Below, one piece after another: positions 16,050-24,847 of a DNA stretch of 64,000 bases. Positions within the stretch are counted from its first letter, which is position 1; the number at the start of each line of letters is the position of its first letter. Where the stretch lies: the NCBI RefSeq assembly GCF_001866665.1, contig NZ_MLYO01000024.1, positions 186,001-250,000 of the forward strand, read 5' to 3'. The notes under the pieces were generated by a model. That model searched no databases. It was not told the DNA's origin and worked only from the letters and a program-made list of their open reading frames with translations. The stretch is from Streptomyces monashensis. GTDB taxonomy: Bacteria; Actinomycetota; Actinomycetes; Streptomycetales; Streptomycetaceae. Position numbers and translations under genes: made by a program.

Positions 16050-16844
16050 ATGAGCGAGGAGCGGTTCGGGGAGTTCGTGCTGGTGCGGCGGCACGGGCGG
16101 GTCGCGGAGCTGGTGCTCGACCGGCCCAAGGCCATGAACGCCGTCTCCACGGAGATGGCCCGGTCGCTCGTGAGCGCGTGTACGGCGCTGGCCGCCGACC
16201 GGGACGCGCGTGTGGTGGTGCTGACCTCGTCGCACGAGCGGGCGTTCTGCGTCGGGGCGGACCTGAAGGAGCGGAACTCGTTCAGCGACGCGGATCTGCT
16301 GCGCCAGCGGCCGGTGACGCGCGGGGCGTACACCGGGGTGCTGGAGCTGCCCATGCCGACGGTGGCGGCGGTGCACGGGTTCGCGCTGGGCGGCGGTTTC
16401 GAACTGGCCCTGTCCTGCGACCTGATCGTGGCCGACCGTACGGCGGTGGTGGGGTTGCCCGAGGTGTCCGTGGGGGTCATTCCGGGCGGGGGCGGTACGC
16501 AGTTGCTGCCGCGGCGGGTCGGGGCGGCGCGCGCGGCCGAGCTGGTCTTCTCGGCGCGGCGGGTGGCGGCGGCGGAGGCGGCCGAGCTGGGGCTGGTGGA
16601 CCAGCTGGTGGACGAGGGGCGGGACCGGGAGGAGGCGCTGGCGCTGGGGGAGCGGATCGCCGGGAACTCTCCGGTCGGGCTGCGGGCCGCCAAGCGGGCG
16701 CTGCGGCTGGGGCACGGGCTCGATCTGCGGGCCGGGCTGGAGGTGGAGGACGCGGCGTGGCGCTCGGTGGCGTTCTCCGGGGACCGGGCGGAGGGCGTGG
16801 CGGCCTTCAACGAGAAGCGCAAGCCGGAGTGGCCCGGGGAGTGA
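16050..16844 (+). CDS. Enoyl-CoA hydratase/isomerase family protein
   Basis: A 264-residue crotonase-fold protein. The two oxyanion-hole segments are AFCVGADLKER (about 69-79) and HGFALGGGFELALSCDLIVA (about 109-128). The catalytic Glu region GLPEVSVGVIPGGGGTQLLPR fits a true hydratase, which adds water to 2-enoyl-CoA in beta-oxidation. The ATG at 16050 has GGAGGG 4 bases upstream. No thiolase or dehydrogenase gene is adjacent, so the pathway is not defined by context. The GTTAAC palindrome just upstream suggests dedicated repression. Confidence 0.85.
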   Translation: MSEERFGEFVLVRRHGRVAELVLDRPKAMNAVSTEMARSLVSACTALAADRDARVVVLTSSHERAFCVGADLKERNSFSDADLLRQRPVTRGAYTGVLELPMPTVAAVHGFALGGGFELALSCDLIVADRTAVVGLPEVSVGVIPGGGGTQLLPRRVGAARAAELVFSARRVAAAEAAELGLVDQLVDEGRDREEALALGERIAGNSPVGLRAAKRALRLGHGLDLRAGLEVEDAAWRSVAFSGDRAEGVAAFNEKRKPEWPGE

Positions 16845-16906
16845 AGCGGCGCTTCACAGGGCGGACCGAAGTCCCTATTGCCCCAAATTCTCCCTAACCT
16901 GGAGTA

Positions 16907-18052
16907 ATGGGTGAGGACAAGCGGCTCGCGGCCGTCGTCGCGCTGGCGCAGGGCATGGCGGCGGCGCGCACCCCACCGGAGTCGTGGCAGGCCGCCGCGC
17001 TCGGGGCGTGCCGGGCGCTGGACGGCGGTTTCGCCGCGCTGTCCGTGTGGGAGCGGGGGATGGGGCGGCTCAGAGTCCTGGTGAACGTGGGGGACCGGCG
17101 GCCGGACGAGGAGGAGTTCCCCGAGGCCGAGACCTACCCGGTGCACCAGTTCCCGGAGATCACCGAGTTCCTGCACGAGCGGTGGGCGGGCGGGGGCGGG
17201 GCCAACGCCTGGGTGGAGACCGCCGAGGGGACGGCCGCGGGCACGCCGGGCTACTTCCATCACCGTGTCGCCGCCCTGCGCCGGCGGGGGCGCGGCTGCT
17301 GCGTCGTCGCCCCCGTCGTGCTGCACGGGCGGGCCTGGGGCGAGTTGTACGTCGCCCGCGGGGTGCGGGCCCCTGTGTTCGGCCCCGACGACGCCGGGTT
17401 CGCGACCGTCCTGGCCGCCGTCGTGGCCGCCGGGCTCGCGCAGAGCGAGCGGCTGGAGGAGGCCCGCAGGCTCGCGTTCACCGACGCCCTCACCGGGCTC
17501 GCCAACCGCCGTGCCGTGGACGTGCACTTGGAGGAGGCCGTCGAACGGCACCGCGCCGAGGGTGTGGTCGTCAGCCTGGTGGTCTGTGATCTCAACGGGC
17601 TCAAGCACGTCAACGACACCCTCGGACACGCCGTCGGCGACCGGCTGCTGGAGCGCTTCGGCTCGGTGCTGTCGCTGTGCGGGGCGATGGTGCCGGGCGC
17701 GCTGGCCGCGCGGCTCGGCGGCGACGAGTTCTGTCTGCTGGCCGTCGGGCCGCCCGTCGACGACGTCGTCGAGGCCGCCGGCGAACTGTGCCGCAGGGCG
17801 GGGGAGTTGGAGCCGGGGGAGGGGGTGGCGTGCGGGGTCGCCTCGACCGCGGACGCCATCGGGGAGGTGGGCGACGCCCGGCGGCTGTTCCGGCTCGCCG
17901 ACGCCGCCCAGTACCGGGCGAAGGCCCTGCGCGCCGACCGGCCGGTGGTGGCGGGGCGGGAGGGGCCCGAGGATCCGGTCGTACGGCTGGCGGACGAGCC
18001 GCCGCATCTCGCGCCCGCCGAGCGGCGGCGGTTCCGCGGGCGCCGGCCGTGA
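16907..18052 (+). CDS. GAF-GGDEF diguanylate cyclase
   Basis: A 381-residue cytoplasmic protein. A GAF-like sensor domain fills about residues 10-180 and a GGDEF domain about 190-345, with the segment FTDALTGLANRRA and an intact LGGDEF active site near residue 272. It should make cyclic di-GMP, the signal that controls BldD and development in Streptomyces. The position five residues before GGDEF lacks the RxxD inhibitory site, so no classic product feedback is expected. A 30-residue basic tail ends the protein. The ATG at 16907 follows TAACCT by 6 bases, a leaderless start. Confidence 0.85.
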   Translation: MGEDKRLAAVVALAQGMAAARTPPESWQAAALGACRALDGGFAALSVWERGMGRLRVLVNVGDRRPDEEEFPEAETYPVHQFPEITEFLHERWAGGGGANAWVETAEGTAAGTPGYFHHRVAALRRRGRGCCVVAPVVLHGRAWGELYVARGVRAPVFGPDDAGFATVLAAVVAAGLAQSERLEEARRLAFTDALTGLANRRAVDVHLEEAVERHRAEGVVVSLVVCDLNGLKHVNDTLGHAVGDRLLERFGSVLSLCGAMVPGALAARLGGDEFCLLAVGPPVDDVVEAAGELCRRAGELEPGEGVACGVASTADAIGEVGDARRLFRLADAAQYRAKALRADRPVVAGREGPEDPVVRLADEPPHLAPAERRRFRGRRP

Positions 18053-18098
18053 GGCGGGAGGCGTACGGTTCGGTAAGGGGCGCTCGCGATCCCCACTC

Positions 18099-18142
18099 GT
18101 GACATCCACCCTAGTGACATCACTGCATTCAGTGCGTACGCT
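18099..18142 (+). promoter_or_regulatory. hutH promoter with repeats
   Basis: The -10 hexamer TACGCT (18137-18142) stands 7 bases before the hutH ATG, a leaderless promoter. Upstream are two copies of GTGACATC (18099-18106 and 18114-18121, period 15) and an inverted repeat CACTG-CATT-CAGTG (18121-18134) abutting the -10. These are plausible regulator sites for histidine-utilisation control. Confidence 0.55.
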
Positions 18143-18149
18143 CCTGAAT

Positions 18150-19694
18150 ATGGATATGCACACTGTGGTGGTGGGGACGTCCGGTGTCACGGCGTCCGAC
18201 GTTCTCGCCGTGGCGCGCGGCGGCGCCCGCGTCGAGCTGTCGGCGGAGGCGGTGGCGGCCCTGGCCGCGGCCCGGGAGATCGTGGACGCGCTGGCGGCCA
18301 AGCCGGAGCCGGTCTACGGCGTCTCCACCGGCTTCGGAGCCCTGGCGACCCGGCACATCAGCCCGGAACTCCGCGCCCAGCTGCAGCGCAACATCGTCCG
18401 CTCGCACGCCGCCGGCATGGGGCCGCGCGTCGAGCGCGAGGTCGTACGGGCCCTGATGTTCCTGCGGCTCAAGACCGTCTGCTCCGGGCGCACCGGTGTG
18501 CGGCCCGAGGTCGCGCAGACCATGGCCGACGTCCTGAACGCCGGGATCACGCCGGTCGTCCACGAGTACGGCTCCCTCGGCTGCTCCGGCGACCTGGCCC
18601 CGCTGTCCCACTGCGCCCTCACGCTCATGGGCGAGGGCGACGCCGAAGGGCCCGACGGTCAGGTGCGGCCCGCCGGCGAGCTGCTCGCCGCGCACGGGAT
18701 CACGCCGGTCGAGCTGCGCGAGAAGGAGGGCCTGGCGCTCCTCAACGGCACCGACGGCATGCTCGGCATGCTGGTCATGGCCCTCGCCGACCTCGACACC
18801 CTCTACAAGTCCGCCGACGTCACCGCCGCCCTCACCCTGGAAGCCCTGCTCGGCACCGACAAGGTGCTCGCGCCCGAACTGCACGCCATCCGGCCCCACC
18901 CGGGCCAGGGCGCCTCCGCCGCCAACATGCTGGCCGTGCTCAGGGGTTCCCAGCTCACCGGGCACCACCAGGACGACGCCCCGCGCGTCCAGGACGCCTA
19001 CTCGGTGCGCTGCGCCCCGCAGGTCGCCGGCGCCGGCCGGGACACCATGGCGCACGCCCGGCTCGTCGCCGAGCGCGAACTCGCCTCCGCGGTCGACAAC
19101 CCCGTGGTGCTGCCCGACGGACGGGTCGAGTCCAACGGCAACTTCCACGGCGCGCCCGTCGCCTACGTCCTGGACTTCCTCGCCATCGCCGCCGCCGACC
19201 TCGGCTCCATCGCCGAGCGCCGCACCGACCGGCTGCTCGACAAGAACCGCAGCCACGGGCTGCCGCCGTTCCTCGCGGACGACGCCGGTGTCGACTCCGG
19301 GCTCATGATCGCCCAGTACACGCAGGCCGCGCTCGTCAGCGAGCTGAAGCGGCTCGCCGTACCCGCGTCCGCGGACTCCATCCCCTCCTCCGCGATGCAG
19401 GAGGACCACGTGTCCATGGGCTGGTCGGCCGCGCGCAAGCTGCGCACCGCCGTCGACAATCTCACCCGGGTCATCGCGGTCGAACTGTACGCGGCCACCC
19501 GCGCCATAGAGCTGCGCGAGGGTCTGACCCCGGCCCCCGCCTCGCAGGCCGCCATCGAGGCCGCGCGCGGCGCCGGGGTGCGGGGCCCGGGCCCGGACCG
19601 GTTCCTCGCGCCCGACCTGGCCGCGGCCGACGCCTTCGTGCGCGGCGGCCACCTGGTCACCGCGGTCGAGTCGGTCACCGGCCCGCTGCGCTGA
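18150..19694 (+). CDS. hutH: Histidine ammonia-lyase
   Basis: A 514-residue HAL that deaminates L-histidine to urocanate, the first step of histidine use. The MIO cofactor tripeptide is Cys145-Ser146-Gly147 within GSLGCSGDLAPL; most HALs have Ala in place of Cys, while Streptomyces enzymes are known to carry Cys. Other family segments are YGVSTGFGALA and QDAYSVRCAPQV. The ATG at 18150 lies 7 bases after TACGCT; an in-frame ATG two codons later is less likely. No other hut genes are adjacent, as is usual in Streptomyces. A strong terminator follows. Confidence 0.93.
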   Translation: MDMHTVVVGTSGVTASDVLAVARGGARVELSAEAVAALAAAREIVDALAAKPEPVYGVSTGFGALATRHISPELRAQLQRNIVRSHAAGMGPRVEREVVRALMFLRLKTVCSGRTGVRPEVAQTMADVLNAGITPVVHEYGSLGCSGDLAPLSHCALTLMGEGDAEGPDGQVRPAGELLAAHGITPVELREKEGLALLNGTDGMLGMLVMALADLDTLYKSADVTAALTLEALLGTDKVLAPELHAIRPHPGQGASAANMLAVLRGSQLTGHHQDDAPRVQDAYSVRCAPQVAGAGRDTMAHARLVAERELASAVDNPVVLPDGRVESNGNFHGAPVAYVLDFLAIAAADLGSIAERRTDRLLDKNRSHGLPPFLADDAGVDSGLMIAQYTQAALVSELKRLAVPASADSIPSSAMQEDHVSMGWSAARKLRTAVDNLTRVIAVELYAATRAIELREGLTPAPASQAAIEAARGAGVRGPGPDRFLAPDLAAADAFVRGGHLVTAVESVTGPLR

Positions 19695-19706
19695 GGACCG
19701 GCAGAG

Positions 19707-19736
19707 AAAGGGCCCCCGCCGGTGCGGGGGCCCTTT
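19707..19736 (+). terminator. Strong terminator after hutH
   Basis: A perfect 13-bp stem starting AAAGGGCCCCCGC closes a CGGT loop, 12 bases after the hutH stop codon. The descending arm ends in TTT. Confidence 0.85.
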
Positions 19737-19746
19737 CGTCACGGTC

Positions 19747-19944
19747 GGTCTTCGTCGCCGCGTCGAGGGGCGGAAGCCCGCTCAGCACGCGGGCCAGCGG
19801 CCGGCACCGGGCGCTGGAGGTCGTGATCGGCCTGGCCCGGGAGGCCGGGACCGGCTCCACCGTGTACCCCGGCACCTCGCCCTCGGCGACGACCAGCTTC
19901 TTCAACTCGGTGGCGCTGAGCGCCTTCGCGGCCGAGTTCACTGC
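19747..19944 (-). pseudogene. Remnant of a Streptomyces lipoprotein gene
   Basis: The minus-strand frame reads SAAKALSATELKKLVVAEGE, then VPGYTVEPV, later CRPLARVLSG. This resembles the middle of a common Streptomyces lipoprotein family (A-L-S-x-x-E-L-K-K ... GDVKGY ... CAPLA). There is no start, signal peptide or lipobox, and the frame upstream becomes low-complexity Arg. I read it as a decayed fragment lying between hutH and the LAXTG gene. Confidence 0.4.
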
Positions 19945-19964
19945 CAAGAAACCGCCAAGGGAGT

Positions 19965-20312
19965 TCAAAAGCCCAGTCGTTCGCGGCGCACCGAATAGGC
20001 CACGAATCCGGCGCCCACGGCGAGGAAGAGGCTGCCGCCGACGACGTACGGCGTCGTGTCGGGGCTTCCGGTGTCGGCGAGTTCGGCGGCGTCGGCGGCG
20101 TCCTGCGCGGTCGCCGAGGTCGCCCGCGAGACCGCGCGGGCCTGCTGGGTGACCTCCTTCGAGGAGTACGACGAGTACTCGGACACGGCCGCTCTGGCCC
20201 TGGTCTCCGCCGGGGAGTCCTGCGAGGCGTTCGCGGACGGGACGAACCACAGCGCGCAGAGCAGAGTGCCCGCGGCGGTGGCGGTCAGCAGCGGGCGGCG
20301 AGCGGATGACAC
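19965..20312 (-). CDS. Small cell-wall protein with LAXTG sorting signal
   Basis: A 115-residue exported protein. A signal peptide (residues 1-29, cleaved near PSANA-SQD) is followed by a short helical Ser/Ala-rich segment (about 30-75). A sortase sorting signal LADTG follows at about residue 78, then a membrane helix (about 88-106) and the basic tail SVRRERLGF. LAXTG is the motif recognised by class E sortases of Streptomyces, so the mature peptide of only about 50 residues would be anchored to peptidoglycan. The GTG at 20312 has GGGGGA upstream. No sortase gene is adjacent. Confidence 0.7.
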   Translation of the reverse strand: MSSARRPLLTATAAGTLLCALWFVPSANASQDSPAETRARAAVSEYSSYSSKEVTQQARAVSRATSATAQDAADAAELADTGSPDTTPYVVGGSLFLAVGAGFVAYSVRRERLGF

Positions 20313-20422
20313 GGAATATCGATCCCCCTTGTGACGCTGGCGAATTGGCCGTGTGAGCCGATGTTAGTGAAAGGCGCGGGTCACAGGAAAGTCACGAGAG
20401 GTTTCAGTCGTACGCTCGCGCC

Positions 20423-20770
20423 ATGAGCGACGAAGAGACATCACGTTTTGTGCGGCTTCGGGTGGAGTTGGTCCTCGAAGTGCACGGCGAGGACGAGATC
20501 GCCAAGGCCGCGCTGGACCGGCTCGCGCGGGATCCGGAGCTGCCGGCGGCCGAGCGGGCCCACGCGGAGGGCGCTGTGACGGAAGACACCGCGGAGGCCC
20601 TCGCCTATCTCGTCGATCCGTTCGACCTGGTCAGCGAGGTGCCCGGGGTGGAGCTCCAGCAGGCGTCCTGGTCCAGCGAGCGGATCGCCTACGACCCGGA
20701 TTCGCCCGACTGGGATCTGGACGAGGATGATGTGGAGGACGACGACGAGGAAGTGGACGGCATGGTCTGA
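20423..20770 (+). CDS. Acidic protein of unknown function
   Basis: A 115-residue protein. The N-terminal part (residues 8-50) mixes strand and helix (FVRLRVELVLEVHGEDEIAK). The C-terminal 30 residues are very acidic (DLDEDDVEDDDEEVDGMV). No known domain is recognised. The ATG at 20423 follows TACGCT by 6 bases, a leaderless promoter. A perfect terminator hairpin lies 21 bases after the stop, so it is a monocistronic unit. Confidence 0.7.
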   Translation: MSDEETSRFVRLRVELVLEVHGEDEIAKAALDRLARDPELPAAERAHAEGAVTEDTAEALAYLVDPFDLVSEVPGVELQQASWSSERIAYDPDSPDWDLDEDDVEDDDEEVDGMV

Positions 20771-20791
20771 GCGTCCCGGGGGCAGTGTTGG

Positions 20792-20817
20792 CCCCGGACG
20801 GCAACCGCCGTCCGGGG
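20792..20817 (+). terminator. Terminator hairpin
   Basis: A perfect 11-bp stem CCCCGGACGGC/GCCGTCCGGGG with AACC loop, followed by TTT. Confidence 0.85.
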
Positions 20818-20996
20818 TTTCGTCGTCTCAGACAGCGCACGAGCCGCCTCCCGCACCCGCCGCACCGTCGCGGACGTGGTGTGCCCCACAGATCCACTGG
20901 ATCCGGAACGGGACGACGCGGCCGTAGCGTTGAAGGTTAAAGGTCTTACGGGGACTCTCGGGGATTCGCGACTCGGCAACGATGGAGAAGCTTGTG

Positions 20997-22241
20997 ATGA
21001 CGGACAGTAAGCGGCGCCGGAGCCTGATGGCCGCGTCCGCTCTGCTCGGCAGTGTGCTGATGCTCTCGGCGTGTTCCGGCGGCGGCAAGGCCTCCGCCGG
21101 CGGCGGCGACAGCTCACAGGCCAAGGCCGACGCGGCCGCTGCGAAGAAGTCGTCCGAGGCGCAGATCACGATCACGCCGAAGGACGGCTCCAACAACGCC
21201 TCCATCAACAACTCCGCCGCCGTCACGGTCACCAAGGGCACCCTCACGGGCGTGCAGATGACCACCCAGGACGGCAAGGCCGTCACCGGGCAGCTCTCCG
21301 CCGACAAGCACAGCTGGAAGCCGACCGCCCAGCTGGACCGCTCCACCACCTACAAGGTCGCCGCCGAGGCCACGGACTCCGAGGGCCGCGTGGCGCACGA
21401 GAACGCGTCCTTCACCACGGTCTCCCCGTCCAACAGCTTCATAGGCACCTACACCCCGGACGCCGATTCCACCGTGGGTGTCGGCATGCCCGTGTCGATC
21501 AACTTCGACAAGGCGATCACCAACAAGGCGGCCGTCCAGAAGGGCATCACGGTCACCTCCAGCAGCGGCCAGGAGGTCGTCGGCCACTGGTTCGGCGCCA
21601 ACCGCCTGGACTTCCGGCCCGAGCAGTACTGGAAGGAGGGCTCCACCGTCACCCTCAAGCTGGCGCTCGACGGTGTCCAGGGCGCCAGTGGCGTCTACGG
21701 CGTCCAGCAGAAGACGGTCACCTTCCACATCGGCCGCAACCAGGTCTCCTACGTCGACGCGAAGACCAAGCAGATGAAGGTCACGCAGGACGGCAAGGTC
21801 GTCAAGACCATCCCGATCTCCGCCGGTTCGCCCGAGCACACCACGTACGAGGGCCAGATGGTGATCTCGGAGAAGTTCACCCAGACCCGGATGAACGGCG
21901 CGACGGTCGGCTTCACCGACTCCGACGGCAAGGGCGAGTACGACATCAAGGACGTGCCCCACGCCATGCGCCTGACCAGCTCCGGCACCTTCATCCACGG
22001 CAACTACTGGGGCGGCCCGTCCGTCTTCGGCAGCGTCAACACCAGCCACGGCTGCGTCGGCCTCCAGGACGTCAAGGGCGCGGGCGACAAGAACATGCCG
22101 GCCGCGTGGTTCTACAACAACTCGCTGGTCGGTGACGTCGTGGTCGTCCAGAACACCGGTGACAAGACGGTCCAGCCGGACAACGGCCTCAACGGCTGGA
22201 ACATGAGCTGGGCGCAGTGGAAGGCCGGTTCGGCCGTCTGA
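20997..22241 (+). CDS. L,D-transpeptidase lipoprotein
   Basis: A 414-residue secreted lipoprotein. The signal peptide ends in the lipobox LSAC with Cys26. Two Ig-like domains (about 55-140 and 145-245) precede the YkuD catalytic domain (about 250-380), whose active site SHGCVGL has Cys353 and an upstream HGNYWG. Such enzymes form 3-3 cross-links in peptidoglycan. The C-terminal WNMSWAQW segment is typical of the actinobacterial Ldt group. I chose the ATG at 20997 because GGAGAAG lies 6 bases upstream; the ATG at 20982 lacks a site. A terminator follows directly. Confidence 0.9.
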   Translation: MTDSKRRRSLMAASALLGSVLMLSACSGGGKASAGGGDSSQAKADAAAAKKSSEAQITITPKDGSNNASINNSAAVTVTKGTLTGVQMTTQDGKAVTGQLSADKHSWKPTAQLDRSTTYKVAAEATDSEGRVAHENASFTTVSPSNSFIGTYTPDADSTVGVGMPVSINFDKAITNKAAVQKGITVTSSSGQEVVGHWFGANRLDFRPEQYWKEGSTVTLKLALDGVQGASGVYGVQQKTVTFHIGRNQVSYVDAKTKQMKVTQDGKVVKTIPISAGSPEHTTYEGQMVISEKFTQTRMNGATVGFTDSDGKGEYDIKDVPHAMRLTSSGTFIHGNYWGGPSVFGSVNTSHGCVGLQDVKGAGDKNMPAAWFYNNSLVGDVVVVQNTGDKTVQPDNGLNGWNMSWAQWKAGSAV

Positions 22242-22264
22242 CCCGTCCGTCGCAGCAGCTGTCT

Positions 22265-22292
22265 CCGATGCCGCCCCCAGGGGCGGCATCGG
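22265..22292 (+). terminator. Terminator after L,D-transpeptidase gene
   Basis: A perfect 13-bp stem CCGATGCCGCCCC/GGGGCGGCATCGG with a 2-base apex, followed by TGTTT. Confidence 0.85.
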
Positions 22293-22377
22293 TGTTTCCG
22301 GACACGGACACAGCCTTCTCATGTTTCTTTTATGTCGGCCTTAAGGTGTCATCACGGACCGTGCCTAGCTTGCGGCC

Positions 22378-23835
22378 ATGTTCTTCACCTACCTGAGGCG
22401 CGAACTGCGCCGCCGCAGAAGGGCGGCCCTCGTCGTCGCCTCCGGACTCGCGCTGGGCATCGCGCTGGTCATCGTGGTCAACTCCGTGTCGAGCGGCATG
22501 GGCAGGGCCCAGGACAAGGTCCTCCAGTCGCTGTACGGGCTGGGCACGGACATGACGGTGACCAAGGCGGCGAGCGTCGACACCGGGAACGCGCAGCGGC
22601 CGCGCTTCCAGTTCGGCGCCAAGGCCGACGGCGACAGCTCGACGCAGAGCAGCGACCGCGTCATGGTGCAGGGCTTCACCACTCTGGCCTCCTCCACCGT
22701 GACCAAGGTCGGCGACCAGCAGGGCGTCTCGTCCGCCGTGGGCGGGCTGAGCCTGCGCGTGCTCAAGGTCAGCGGCCAGTTCACCCGCGGCCAGTTCCAG
22801 CAGAACGGGGGCGGCACCGGCAGCTTCCGCCGGGGCGGCGAGACCGGCGGGCCACAGGGCGAGGTCAAGGGCGGCGGCGCCAACTTCGACGTCAACCAGT
22901 ACTCGGTCTTCGGCACCGACGTGGCCAGGCCGCAACTCGGCCCGCTGACCTCCTCCAAGATCACCAGCGGCCGTACGTTCACCACGGCCGAGACGGACGC
23001 GAAGGTCGCCGTCGCCGACGCCTCGTACGCCAAGGAGAAGAGCCTCAAGGTCGGCTCCACGGTGACCATCAAGAACGTGAAGTACTCGGTCATCGGCATC
23101 GCGACGGCCGCCAGCGGCGACGCGGCGGCCGACCTGTACATCCCGCTCAAGCAGGCCCAGACCCTGAGCGGCAACGCGGACAAGGTCACCACGATCTACG
23201 TCAAGGCGACCGACTCCCAGCAGATCGACTCCGTCAAGAGCACGATCCAGAAGAACGTCTCGGGTACGACGGTCACCACCTCCGCCGACCTGGCGAAGAC
23301 CGTCTCGGGCTCCCTGTCCACCGCCTCCTCCCTCGCCACCAGCGTCGGCCGGTGGCTGTCCATCGCGGTGCTGGTGGCCGCGTTCCTGGTCGCGGGCCTG
23401 CTCACCTCGTCCGCGGTCTCCCGCCGCGTCCGTGAGTTCGGCACGCTGAAGGCGCTGGGCTGGACGTCGGGCCGGGTGACCCGGCAGGTGGTCGGCGAGG
23501 CCGTGGTCAACGGACTGGTCGGCGGCGCCCTCGGCATCGCGCTCGGCCTGGCCGGCGCCTACGTCGTCACGGCCGTCAGCCCGACGCTCCAGGCGCAGTT
23601 GGGCGGTGGCGGCGGCACGGGCGGCGGCGGTTTCGGCGGTGGTGGCGGCGGCTTCGGCGGCCCGGGCCGGCAGGCCGCGAAGACCCTGGAGGTCGCCCTC
23701 ACCGCCCCGGTCAGCGTCACGACGATCGTCCTCGCGGTGGGCCTCGCGGTGGCGGGTGGCCTCGTCGCCGGGGCGTTCGGCGGGTGGCGTGCCTCGCGGC
23801 TGCGGCCGGCGGATGCGCTGAGGCGGGTGGAGTAG
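22378..23835 (+). CDS. ABC transporter permease, FtsX/MacB type
   Basis: A 485-residue membrane protein. One N-terminal helix (about 17-38), a large extracellular MacB-core domain (about 40-310), then three helices (about 325-348, 375-402, 443-468) in the FtsX layout; RRVREFGTLKALGWTSG is the family coupling loop. A Gly/Phe-rich external segment (about 410-430) lies between the last helices. With the ATPase that follows it would form a mechanotransmitting complex moving lipoproteins, peptides or drugs. The ATG at 22378 follows TAGCTT by 6 bases, suggesting a leaderless mRNA. Confidence 0.85.
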   Translation: MFFTYLRRELRRRRRAALVVASGLALGIALVIVVNSVSSGMGRAQDKVLQSLYGLGTDMTVTKAASVDTGNAQRPRFQFGAKADGDSSTQSSDRVMVQGFTTLASSTVTKVGDQQGVSSAVGGLSLRVLKVSGQFTRGQFQQNGGGTGSFRRGGETGGPQGEVKGGGANFDVNQYSVFGTDVARPQLGPLTSSKITSGRTFTTAETDAKVAVADASYAKEKSLKVGSTVTIKNVKYSVIGIATAASGDAAADLYIPLKQAQTLSGNADKVTTIYVKATDSQQIDSVKSTIQKNVSGTTVTTSADLAKTVSGSLSTASSLATSVGRWLSIAVLVAAFLVAGLLTSSAVSRRVREFGTLKALGWTSGRVTRQVVGEAVVNGLVGGALGIALGLAGAYVVTAVSPTLQAQLGGGGGTGGGGFGGGGGGFGGPGRQAAKTLEVALTAPVSVTTIVLAVGLAVAGGLVAGAFGGWRASRLRPADALRRVE

Positions 23836-23923
23836 GCCCGCGAGGCCGGGGTGATCCGGACGGCACCCCCCTAGGCCCGCTCGTCCGTCAGTACGCCATT
23901 CCGAACCCTCCCCAGGAGCGACC

Positions 23924-24607
23924 ATGTACGAACTGAGAAACGTGACCAAGCGCTACACCCGGGCCAAGGACACCGTCCACGCCCTCGACGGCGTCGACCT
24001 CACCATCGGCGAGGGGGACCGGCTCGTCATCCAGGGCCCCACCGGCGGCGGAAAGTCCACCCTCCTGCAGATGCTCGGCGGCCTGGACCGGCCGACCTCG
24101 GGCGAGGTGATCCTGGACGGCACCGACCTGGCCAAGCTCGGCGAGGCCCGGCTGACCAGGGTCCGCAGCGAGAACATCGGCTTCGTCTTCCAGTCCTTCA
24201 ACCTCATCCCCACCCTCACCGCCCAGGAGAACGTGGAGACCGCCCTCGTCCCCCTCGGCATCAAGGCCAAGGAGCGCCGCGAGCTCGCCGCCGAGGCCCT
24301 GCACTCCGTCGGCCTCGGCGAGCGCCTCGGACATCTGCCGGGCGAGATGTCCGGCGGGCAGCAGCAGCGCGTGGCTATCGCCCGCGCCCTGGTGAAGAAG
24401 CCCAAGGTGCTGCTCGCCGACGAGCCGACGGGCAACCTCGACGAGGACATGCGCGACGAGATCATGGACGTGCTCGAACGCCTGTGGAAGGAGCACGGGC
24501 TGACCTTCGTCATGGTCACCCACGACTCCGCCATCGCCAGGAAGGCGCCGCGGCTGGCCACCATCCGCAAGGGAAAGATCACGGTAAGGGAGAACGCCGG
24601 CGCCTGA
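23924..24607 (+). CDS. ABC transporter ATPase, LolD/MacB type
   Basis: A 227-residue ATPase. Walker A is GPTGGGKST (about 36-44), the signature MSGGQQQRVAIARAL, and Walker B VLLADEPTGNLDE, with the H-loop in VTHD. It pairs with the permease 88 bases upstream on the same strand. The ATG at 23924 has AGGAG 5 bases upstream. No two-component system is adjacent, so its inducer is not indicated. Confidence 0.88.
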   Translation: MYELRNVTKRYTRAKDTVHALDGVDLTIGEGDRLVIQGPTGGGKSTLLQMLGGLDRPTSGEVILDGTDLAKLGEARLTRVRSENIGFVFQSFNLIPTLTAQENVETALVPLGIKAKERRELAAEALHSVGLGERLGHLPGEMSGGQQQRVAIARALVKKPKVLLADEPTGNLDEDMRDEIMDVLERLWKEHGLTFVMVTHDSAIARKAPRLATIRKGKITVRENAGA

Positions 24608-24738
24608 CTCCTCTCCGACCTTGATACAACACGGCTTTCCCATAAGGAACTTCGCGGTCGTGTAACGATGACCCGCCCGCCGGGTTACAGTTTCCCGGCC
24701 TTTCTCTTACCGTCCTCACATCTGTTGAGGCGTTTGAA

Positions 24739-24771
24739 CACCCCCCGGCATACTGCGTGATCCGGGGGGTG
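24739..24771. promoter_or_regulatory. Inverted repeat upstream of subtilase gene
   Basis: CACCCCCCGG and CCGGGGGGTG form a perfect 10-bp inverted repeat with a 13-base spacer, about 75 bases before the subtilase GTG. The spacer contains CATACTGCGTGAT. It may be an operator overlapping the promoter or a 5'-leader hairpin. Confidence 0.45.
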
Positions 24772-24847
24772 ACCTTCAGGTGCACACGACCACCCCCGGC
24801 CGGGTGAGCGGGGAATTCGCCCGGTACTCCATCCCCAGGGGGAGAAC

